Assembly (NCBI GenBank): GCA_045544735.1
Contig: JAZPZM010000075.1
Coordinates: forward strand, 1-15,218
Length of the DNA: 15,218 nt
Source of the DNA: CAG-390 sp045544735
Lineage (GTDB): Bacteria > Bacillota > Clostridia > Oscillospirales > CAG-272
Reading direction: 5' to 3'
Shown one piece after another: positions 1 through 4,644 of this stretch. Made by a program: the position numbers and the translations under genes. Numbering within the stretch: position 1 is the first letter of the stretch; each line of letters begins with the position of its first letter. The notes under the pieces were generated by a model that did no database searches, was not told the origin of the DNA, and saw only the letters and a program-made list of their open reading frames with translations.

Positions 1-311
1 GCCGTTTTTCCGCAGAAAAACGGCGCTTGATGTTAGCACCAGACCGATTTATTGGGGAATAGTACTAAAAAATACGGCTATGCAGTATTAAAAAGCGGTT
101 GCTCTATAAGGCTCTCCCTTTGGGAGAGCTGGCGCGAAGCGACTGAGAGGGGGCGCGTAAGCCCTCTCCGTCGGCTACGCCGACACCTCTCCCAAAGGGC
201 GAGGCTAATGTAAACCACCGCTTTTTTATGTAGCCGTAGCACACGGCGGGAGTCCTAAAAGGAAAAGTTGGGTTCTAACATCAAGCGCAAAAATTCTGCG
301 GAATTTTTGCG
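1..311. mobile_element. MITE-like palindromic element, left copy
   Basis: The element is a nested imperfect palindrome with no coding capacity. Its tips are hairpins (1-24 with 10-bp arms around CGCA; 286-311 with 11-bp arms around TGCG). Just inside lie terminal inverted repeats, GCTTGATGTTAGCACC near 25-40 and GGTTCTAACATCAAGC near 271-286. Further in, AAAAAGCGGTT (90-100) faces AACCACCGCTTTTTT (213-227), and the core 110-205 is itself a palindrome. A second, inverted copy begins at 14884. No transposase is present, so if mobile it would depend on one elsewhere. Calling it a MITE is inference from inverted ends, small size and multiple copies; no target-site duplication could be assigned. 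Confidence 0.7.
110..205. repeat. Inner palindromic core of left MITE-like element
   Basis: The block opens with GGCTCTCCCTTTGGGAGAGC and closes with CTCTCCCAAAGGGCGAGGC, so its ends pair. Inside are small hairpins such as GTCGGC-TAC-GCCGAC. The equivalent core of the right copy (14989-15125) has the same kind of ends but a longer and largely different interior. Blocks of this type (GGCTCCCTC...GAGGGAGC) are familiar as dispersed intergenic repeats in gut clostridia; that is recollection, not a search result. Confidence 0.6.
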
Positions 312-330
312 AGATCCACTTGCCGCGTCG

Positions 331-363
331 CAGAACATTGCGCCGCGTCTGCGGGATAACGCA
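331..363. repeat. Linker repeat between MITE and hairpin array
   Basis: This 33-bp stretch, with core GCGCCGCGTCTGCGGGAT, recurs inverted at 14710-14741 with only a few mismatches. In both places it lies between the MITE-like element and the closing hairpin of a hairpin array. This suggests that element, linker and array form one larger repeat unit. Confidence 0.65.
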
Positions 364-366
364 GGG

Positions 367-478
367 GAAAACGCTTTGCGTTTTCAATGAAGTTGCGGCT
401 TCGCCGCAATGAAGCGCGCTTCGCGCGTGAAGCACGGCTACGCCGTATGAAGTGTTTGCCTTGCGGCAAACGTTAAGG
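367..478 (-). repeat. Hairpin array 1 (spacer RCTTCA, minus orientation)
   Basis: Read on the minus strand this is CCTTAAC, an opening stem GTTTGCC-GCAA-GGCAAAC (454-471), then stems ACGGC-GTA-GCCGT, GCGCG-AA-type and TTGCGGC-GAA-GCCGCAA separated by ACTTCA or GCTTCA, and finally the closing hairpin GAAAACGC-AAA-GCGTTTTC (367-385). Each stem has a different sequence but is nearly perfectly paired around a 2-4 nt loop. The closing end faces the MITE-like element and the opening end faces the terminator-like hairpin at 481-514. Confidence 0.8.
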
Positions 479-480
479 AA

Positions 481-514
481 AAAAGCGGAAGAAACGCGAG
501 TTTCTTCTGCTTTT
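481..514. terminator. Terminator-like hairpin between arrays 1 and 2
   Basis: A 15-nt arm AAAAGCGGAAGAAAC (481-495) pairs with GTTTCTTCTGCTTTT (500-514), with one G-T wobble and a 4-nt loop, then ATTCTTT. The same hairpin with a perfect stem occurs at 10641-10673, also between two head-to-head arrays. No gene ends here, so its role as a transcription terminator is uncertain; it may be a constant part of the repeat unit. A smaller hairpin (TTTTTGC/GCAAAAA, 531-547) follows. Confidence 0.55.
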
Positions 515-551
515 ATTCTTTATAGAACGCTTTTTGCTCCGCAAAAATCTA

Positions 552-667
552 CCTTAACATTTTGCGCAAGCAAAATATTTCATATTTCGCGCAGCGAAAT
601 ATTTCATCCGACGAAGTCGGATTTCATCCACCGTAGGTGGATATCATTGAAAACGCATAGCGTTTTC
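552..667 (+). repeat. Hairpin array 2 (spacer ATTTCA)
   Basis: CCTTAAC leads into the opening stem ATTTTGC-GCAA-GCAAAAT (559-576). Then come TATTTCGC-GCA-GCGAAATA (583-601), TCCGAC-GAA-GTCGGA (607-621) and TCCACC-GTA-GGTGGA (627-641), separated by TTTCA or TATCA. The closing hairpin is GAAAACGC-ATA-GCGTTTTC (649-667). The last spacer and the closing hairpin lie inside the 3' end of the SDR gene on the other strand and supply its stop codon and final residues. Confidence 0.85.
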
Positions 668-1516
668 CCCCCACACTCTCTCCGCGACCTCGGCGATCCC
701 TGCCGCCTCGTCGGGCGGGCAGGTCGTAAGCGTGCGCTTTTTCGGCTTGCCCCACACGTTGAAAAAGCGCGGTCCTATCCACTCGTTCACGCCGCAATCC
801 TCAAAGCAGCCGCGCAAAATTGACAAGCACGCCTTCCTCGGTCGCATAAAAATGACCTTCATCGGATGCTTTATTATCGCAAAGATGACCTTCGGATAAT
901 GTGCCGTGATGCCCGTAAAGCTAATTCCCGGGTGCGCTATGGCAAGTCCCGCCGCGCCGCCGTAGAGCGCGTAGAGCGAAAACATCAGATACCTTTTTGA
1001 ATTCCCGTAGGCGTGGCTTGATTTTTTGCGCGTGGAGAAATCCACGTCGGAAAAATCGGCGCGGCAGTAGTCGTGCGCGATGCTTCCGACCGCCACCACC
1101 CTGCCGCCGCACGCGCTGATATGCGCCGCGAGCGAGCGCGCAAGGCAATATGGCGAGACGAAATTTATCTGAAAAACGTTGTCGTAGCCCGTGCTGCATT
1201 TGTGCCGCGGAATATTATACGCGCCCGCGTTGAGAATAAGCAGATGAAGCGGCGCTTTTTTAAGCTCCGTTGCCGCCGCCGCGACGGATGCGATATCCTC
1301 CATATCCACGCGCAAGTAAGCGACGGAGAGCGCGGGGAACTCGCCCACCAGCTCCGCGCCGAGCGCGCGCGACCTTTCGCCGTTGCGGTCAAGCAGTACA
1401 AGGCTTGCGCCGAGCAAGGCAAGATAGCGGCAAAGCGGTCTGCCAAGTCCGCCCGTCGCGCCGCTTATCGCAACGCGCTTGCCCGCAAGCGAGTGCGTTT
1501 TTACGCCTTTTATCAT
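644..1516 (-). CDS. Short-chain dehydrogenase/reductase (SDR) family oxidoreductase
   Basis: A 290-aa protein with an SDR Rossmann fold. It shows the nucleotide-binding glycine motif SGATGGLG (18-25), an acidic residue after beta-2 (LLDRN, D43), the NAG motif (96-98) and the catalytic Ser145 with Tyr170-x3-Lys174, so the active site looks complete. By family it should oxidise or reduce an alcohol/carbonyl substrate with NAD(P); the substrate cannot be read from sequence, but the layout resembles retinol-dehydrogenase-like SDRs. The start codon overlaps the stop of the upstream SGNH gene (ATGA, 1513-1516), implying coupled translation. The final residues ENAMRFQ and the TGA stop come from the closing hairpin and spacer of array 2, so the native C-terminus may have been altered by the repeat. 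Confidence 0.88.
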   Translation of the reverse strand: MIKGVKTHSLAGKRVAISGATGGLGRPLCRYLALLGASLVLLDRNGERSRALGAELVGEFPALSVAYLRVDMEDIASVAAAATELKKAPLHLLILNAGAYNIPRHKCSTGYDNVFQINFVSPYCLARSLAAHISACGGRVVAVGSIAHDYCRADFSDVDFSTRKKSSHAYGNSKRYLMFSLYALYGGAAGLAIAHPGISFTGITAHYPKVIFAIIKHPMKVIFMRPRKACLSILRGCFEDCGVNEWIGPRFFNVWGKPKKRTLTTCPPDEAAGIAEVAERVWGENAMRFQ

Positions 1517-2409
1517 TTTATTTTTATCTTATACGAGTCGGGAATGGGCTGCTCCTCGAAAACCGCCTTGTACGCGGCTTCCTTCATAGCGGCGCTCGTA
1601 GCCTTGCCCACGCCGCAGGTGTACTCCAGCGCGCGCGGATCTTCCATAAATACCTTCGCAAATATGGTGTACGCCACAAGCACGCTTCCCTTTACGGACG
1701 GGTGGAAAAGGTCGTCCTTGTAGACCTCTATCTCGCCCTGCGTGTGAATGTCAAGCATCGAAACACCCGCAAGAATGACCTCTGCTCCTACCTCCTCGGC
1801 AATCGCGGTGTACGCCGCGCGGAGCTTCATTTCCATTATCTTCGTGCTTCCGCCGTGGCTTATAAGCTTGGAATATCCCTCTTTGTAGCCCCAAGTCTCG
1901 TAAAGATACAGCTCCGCGCCGTTGCTCTTGACCTTTTTCGCAAGGTCGCGCACGCCGCCGAAGAAGCGGCTTTGGTCGGCGATGGGACAACCGCTCTGCT
2001 CCTGCAGGATAACGATATCGTATTTATTTTCCCGCAGCGCCTTGTCCACCTTTTTGCCGTACTCGTCCGACTTGTCGGCAAACTCGGAAAGGTAGTGTCC
2101 GCCGTTCGTTATCTCCTCGACGCTTACGTTATAGCCCGCCGAGCCGCATATTTTTTGGAAATACTTGGTCGGCATATCGTTGAAAAACGTAAAGCTGTTG
2201 CCGATAAAGAGTATCTTCAGCTCCGTTTCCTTGTCGCGCGGAAATGCGGAGGTGGTTTCCTCCGCCGTGGTGTCGGCGGGAGTCGACGCCGCAGGAGTCG
2301 TTTCGGCTGGGTTATTCGGCGTGGTCTCGGCGCTCTGCCCGCCCTCTTTGCCACAGGACGGGAAAACTATCATCAGCGCGGCGAGAAAACAGAGAAGCAA
2401 TTTTTTCAT
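1513..2409 (-). CDS. SGNH/GDSL-type hydrolase-like lipoprotein (possibly DUF4886-like)
   Basis: A 298-aa protein. Residues 1-18 form a lysine-led hydrophobic signal followed by Cys19 (FPSC), a plausible though not ideal lipobox. A Thr/Pro/Ala/Glu-rich linker (about 25-60) precedes the catalytic domain. That domain opens with ILFIGNSFTFF, where Ser72 would be the SGNH nucleophile, continues with a NGG stretch (102-104) and QEQS (136-139, where the family often has Asn), and ends with the DLFHP motif (233-237) giving the Asp/His pair. It is probably a cell-surface esterase or carbohydrate-modifying hydrolase; the substrate is unknown. A good SD (AGGAGAG) and the promoter at 2439-2467 precede it. 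The SDR gene overlaps its stop. Confidence 0.8.
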   Translation of the reverse strand: MKKLLLCFLAALMIVFPSCGKEGGQSAETTPNNPAETTPAASTPADTTAEETTSAFPRDKETELKILFIGNSFTFFNDMPTKYFQKICGSAGYNVSVEEITNGGHYLSEFADKSDEYGKKVDKALRENKYDIVILQEQSGCPIADQSRFFGGVRDLAKKVKSNGAELYLYETWGYKEGYSKLISHGGSTKIMEMKLRAAYTAIAEEVGAEVILAGVSMLDIHTQGEIEVYKDDLFHPSVKGSVLVAYTIFAKVFMEDPRALEYTCGVGKATSAAMKEAAYKAVFEEQPIPDSYKIKIK

Positions 2410-2438
2410 TTTTTCTCTCCTTATTATATAATAAGTTT

Positions 2439-2467
2439 ATTATACATCATTTTGCGGCGGTTGTAAA
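2439..2467 (-). promoter_or_regulatory. Sigma-A-like promoter for the SGNH-SDR unit
   Basis: On the minus strand TTTACA (2462-2467) and TATAAT (2439-2444) are 17 bp apart, and the start codon lies about 30 bp downstream. It is back to back with the rsgA promoter. Confidence 0.75.
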
Positions 2468-2479
2468 TGCTTTTTTTCG

Positions 2480-2508
2480 TTGCTTTTTTCGCTAAATTAT
2501 GATATAAT
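2480..2508 (+). promoter_or_regulatory. Sigma-A-like promoter for the rsgA operon, extended -10
   Basis: TTGCTT (2480-2485) and TATAAT (2503-2508) are 17 bp apart, with TG at 2500-2501 giving an extended -10. The rsgA ATG at 2538 follows after AGCAGGTG. Confidence 0.75.
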
Positions 2509-2537
2509 GGAATTTAATAAAAAAAGCAGGTGACGAA

Positions 2538-3545
2538 ATGGAATTTACCACTACGGCGCGCGTACTGCGCGGAGTCGGCGGACTTTATCTTATAAGGCTT
2601 GCCGACGGCGGAAAACACACCGACACGCCCTCTCCCCTTGCGGGCAGGAGCGTCCTTTGTCGCGCGCGCGGCTCGATACGCGGCGGCGGCAAGCTGATGG
2701 TGGGCGACCTCGTCACCGTAAGATATACCGACGCGGCGTTTGAGATGAAAAACGGCGTCCTCGTGCCGTGCGACGACTCGGCGGGACTGCCCGACACGGC
2801 GATAGAGTCGATATTGCCGCGCAAAAACGCGCTTATCCGTCCGCCGCTTGCAAACCTTGACTTTATCTTCATCCTCTGCGCGAGTGCCGCGCCCGCGCCC
2901 GCGCCCGAAACGATAGACAAGCTCCTTTCCGTCGCGGAATACCACGGCATCGAGGCGGCGATCATCATCGGCAAAAACGAGCTTGACGGCGAAAAAGCCG
3001 CCGAGCTTGAAAGGATATACACGCTTGCGGGCTACAGCGTCTTTTCGCTCTCGTGCGCGACGGGCGACGGAATAGAACGCCTTGAAAAATTCGTCTCCAC
3101 CGCGCTCGTCGGCAAGATAGCCGCCTTTGCGGGAGCTTCGGGAGTCGGAAAAAGCACGCTGATGAGCCGCCTTTTCCCCGCTCTCGCGCTTGAAACGGGC
3201 GAGATAAGCCGCCGCACCGAGCGCGGCAAGCACACCACGCGCACCGCCGAGCTTTTCCCCATCACCGTTGGCGGCGGCGAGGCTTTCCTTGCCGACACGC
3301 CGGGATTTTCGCTCGTTGACTTTGAAAACTTTGATTTTCTGCCCTTTTCCGCCCTGCCGTCCACGATGCGCGAGTTTGCGCCGTATCTCGGAAAATGTCA
3401 GTACGACGATTGCACGCACACGAAGGACCAAGGCTGTGCCGTGCTTCGCGCGGTGGAAGCGGGCGAGATAGCACCCTCACGCCACGAAAGCTACCTTTCG
3501 ATGTACCGCATACTGAAAGCCAAAAAAAGCTGGGAGAAAAAATGA
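2538..3545 (+). CDS. rsgA: Ribosome small-subunit-dependent GTPase RsgA
   Basis: A 335-aa protein of usual family length, acting late in 30S subunit assembly. The N-terminal OB-like domain (about 1-90) is followed by a circularly permuted GTPase domain: the G4 region at 145-148 and SCATG (172-176, G5) come before the P-loop GASGVGKST (199-207), a G2 region near RGKHTTR (229-235) and DTPG (253-256, G3). The C-terminal zinc knuckle is Cys287, Cys292, His294, Cys300. The G4 site reads GKNE where NKxD or TKxD is usual, a divergence from the guanine-specificity motif. It heads the operon and overlaps thiN by 4 bp. In Bacillus the order is rsgA-rpe-thiN-spoVM (from memory); rpe is absent here. Confidence 0.95.
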   Translation: MEFTTTARVLRGVGGLYLIRLADGGKHTDTPSPLAGRSVLCRARGSIRGGGKLMVGDLVTVRYTDAAFEMKNGVLVPCDDSAGLPDTAIESILPRKNALIRPPLANLDFIFILCASAAPAPAPETIDKLLSVAEYHGIEAAIIIGKNELDGEKAAELERIYTLAGYSVFSLSCATGDGIERLEKFVSTALVGKIAAFAGASGVGKSTLMSRLFPALALETGEISRRTERGKHTTRTAELFPITVGGGEAFLADTPGFSLVDFENFDFLPFSALPSTMREFAPYLGKCQYDDCTHTKDQGCAVLRAVEAGEIAPSRHESYLSMYRILKAKKSWEKK

Positions 3546-4168
3546 AAGCCTTTATCTATATCGGCGGGGCGATACACCCCGACACCATAACCGCGCACCC
3601 CGCGGGCGACGACCTCGTTATCGCGGCGGATTCGGGCTACGAAAACGCCCTTGCCCTCGGCGAGAAGCCGTCGATACTCGTCGGCGACCTTGATTCGCTG
3701 AAAATCGACGTTCCCGACGGCGTGGAGCTTGTCAGATTGAAGCCCGAAAAGGACGTGACCGACACGCAGGCGGCGGCGCACATCGCCGTAAAGGAGGGCG
3801 CGACTGCCATCACCTTTATCGGCGGTCTGTCGGGCAGGCTTGACCACACTATGTCAAATCTTTCGCTCCTTGAGGAGCTGAACGCGCAAAATATCTACGC
3901 CATCATCGACGACGGCGCGAACCGCGTGCGCTTTATCCGCAATTCCTCGGCGCTCATCGGGCGCAGCCATTATAAATACCTGTCCGTCCTCGCCGCCGAC
4001 GATAAGGTGAAGGGCGTGGACATCGACGGATGCAAGTATAATCTGAAAAACGCCGTCATCACGCGGCGCGACCAATACGGCGTGAGCAACGAGATAACGG
4101 GAAATTGCGCCCTTATCGCCGTGAAAAAGGGCGGCGTTTACATAGTCGAGTCGCGCGACGCAAAATAA
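3542..4168 (+). CDS. thiN: Thiamine pyrophosphokinase
   Basis: A 208-aa protein that transfers pyrophosphate from ATP to thiamine to make thiamine diphosphate. Diagnostic motifs are AADSG (28-32), GDLDS (48-52), KDVTDTQ (70-76), GGLSGRLDH (94-102) and, near the C-terminus, VSNE (181-184). The acidic motifs are those expected to bind Mg-ATP. The reading frame is open further upstream inside rsgA, but the start at 3542 is chosen because it gives the family N-terminus directly, has GGGAG at 3532-3536 with 5-nt spacing, and overlaps the rsgA stop as ATGA. No TPP riboswitch is visible, as expected for a gene embedded in this operon. Confidence 0.95.
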   Translation: MKAFIYIGGAIHPDTITAHPAGDDLVIAADSGYENALALGEKPSILVGDLDSLKIDVPDGVELVRLKPEKDVTDTQAAAHIAVKEGATAITFIGGLSGRLDHTMSNLSLLEELNAQNIYAIIDDGANRVRFIRNSSALIGRSHYKYLSVLAADDKVKGVDIDGCKYNLKNAVITRRDQYGVSNEITGNCALIAVKKGGVYIVESRDAK

Positions 4169-4229
4169 ATTGCACTTATTTGCCCCCTTGCCGCATATAC
4201 TTTAGCAGTAGAGCTTGCGGGAGGCAGAT

Positions 4230-4382
4230 ATGAGATGCACTAAAAGATTATGTAAAACGGTTGGCGCGCTTGCACTTGCGTTCGGCGCGGGAGTATTTTT
4301 GTCGTTTCTCCTGCCCGGCCGCGCCCTCGCCTTCGTCGAGGCGGCGGCACTGCTCACCGCGGGCTTTTTCCTACTGAAATGA
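4230..4382 (+). CDS. Small hydrophobic protein (50 aa), between thiN and spoVM
   Basis: A 50-codon frame with a strong SD (GGGAGG, 4219-4224, 5-nt spacing), 61 bp after thiN and 15 bp before spoVM. It begins with a basic N-terminus containing Cys3 and Cys8 (MRCTKRLCK). Two hydrophobic stretches follow, about 11-28 and 33-49, separated by PGR; this predicts a helical hairpin in the membrane. I do not recognise a named family, although similar short proteins with a basic/Cys start occur in clostridia (recollection). Its position in a sporulation-linked operon makes a membrane or sporulation role possible, which is inference only. The strong SD and the tight fit between two real genes are the main support. 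Confidence 0.7.
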   Translation: MRCTKRLCKTVGALALAFGAGVFLSFLLPGRALAFVEAAALLTAGFFLLK

Positions 4383-4397
4383 TTTTGGGAGCTTGTG

Positions 4398-4481
4398 ATG
4401 AAGATAGTAATAATGCGCTCACCAGGGCTTCTTGCCCCCATCCTTCGCCGCTTTTTCGGTATAAAGAAAAATAAAAAATAA
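4398..4481 (+). CDS. spoVM: Stage V sporulation protein SpoVM
   Basis: A 27-aa peptide starting MKIVIMRSP and ending in a lysine-rich tail, with GGGAG at 4387-4391. SpoVM is an amphipathic helix that recognises the convex forespore membrane and anchors SpoIVA at the base of the spore coat. Compared with Bacillus subtilis SpoVM as I remember it (26 aa), Lys2, Pro9, Leu12, Ile15, Arg17 and Gly21 coincide; Pro9 is the residue known to matter for its membrane behaviour. Gene order supports the call, because spoVM follows thiN in Bacillus too. The hydrophobic face (Leu11, Leu12, Ile15, Leu16, Phe19, Phe20) fits a surface-lying helix. An extra proline at position 14 is unusual. Confidence 0.88.
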   Translation: MKIVIMRSPGLLAPILRRFFGIKKNKK

Positions 4482-4490
4482 ATGTAATGA

Positions 4491-4513
4491 AGCTTTTTGC
4501 ATAGCAAAAAGCT
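4491..4513. terminator. Hairpin downstream of spoVM
   Basis: AGCTTTTTGC (4491-4500) pairs perfectly with GCAAAAAGCT (4504-4513) around ATA. It starts 9 bp after the spoVM stop and could end the rsgA-spoVM transcript, but no U-run follows. The same hairpin type precedes array 2 (531-547) and array 5 (near 14565-14582), so it may instead be part of the repeat unit. Confidence 0.45.
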
Positions 4514-4514
4514 A

Positions 4515-4631
4515 CCTTAACATTTTGCGCAAGCAAAATATTTCACATTTGCCGTAAGGCAAATATTTCACACGGCGAAGCCGTATTTCACCCGACAAAG
4601 TCGGATTTCACTGAAAACGCGAAGCGTTTTC
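4515..4631 (+). repeat. Hairpin array 3 (spacer ATTTCAC)
   Basis: CCTTAAC, then the opening stem ATTTTGC-GCAA-GCAAAAT (4522-4539, identical to that of array 2), ATTTGCC-GTAA-GGCAAAT (4547-4564), ACGGC-GAA-GCCGT (4572-4584), CCGAC-AAA-GTCGG (4592-4604) and the closing hairpin GAAAACGC-GAA-GCGTTTTC (4613-4631). The spacers ATTTCAC are constant. The array fills the gap between spoVM and the ygiQ-family gene. I see no convincing promoter within it. Confidence 0.87.
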
Positions 4632-4633
4632 CA

Positions 4634-4638
4634 AAGGA
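4634..4638 (+). promoter_or_regulatory. Ribosome binding site next to the array 3 closing hairpin
   Basis: AAGGA lies 6 nt before the ATG at 4645 and only 2 nt after the closing hairpin. In an mRNA the hairpin would sit beside the ribosome footprint and could affect initiation. Confidence 0.6.
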
Positions 4639-4644
4639 TGTAAA

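Noticed and set aside
367..667. CRISPR array
   Set aside because: The repeated units are hairpins of differing sequence with a constant 5-7 nt spacer, the reverse of CRISPR organisation, and no cas genes are present.
226..823. Open frames crossing the left repeat region on both strands
   Set aside because: They are made of palindromic repeats, lack ribosome sites and translate to low-complexity Arg/Ser/Ala-rich sequence. One also overlaps the real SDR gene antisense.
1270..2466. 398-codon plus-strand frame antisense to the SGNH and SDR genes
   Set aside because: It is a shadow frame in GC-rich DNA; the minus-strand frames carry complete family motifs, a promoter and SD sites.
3395..3541. 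Extended thiN start inside rsgA
   Set aside because: The extra residues come from overlapping rsgA codons and have no homology to the family; the 3542 start has a good SD and ATGA coupling.
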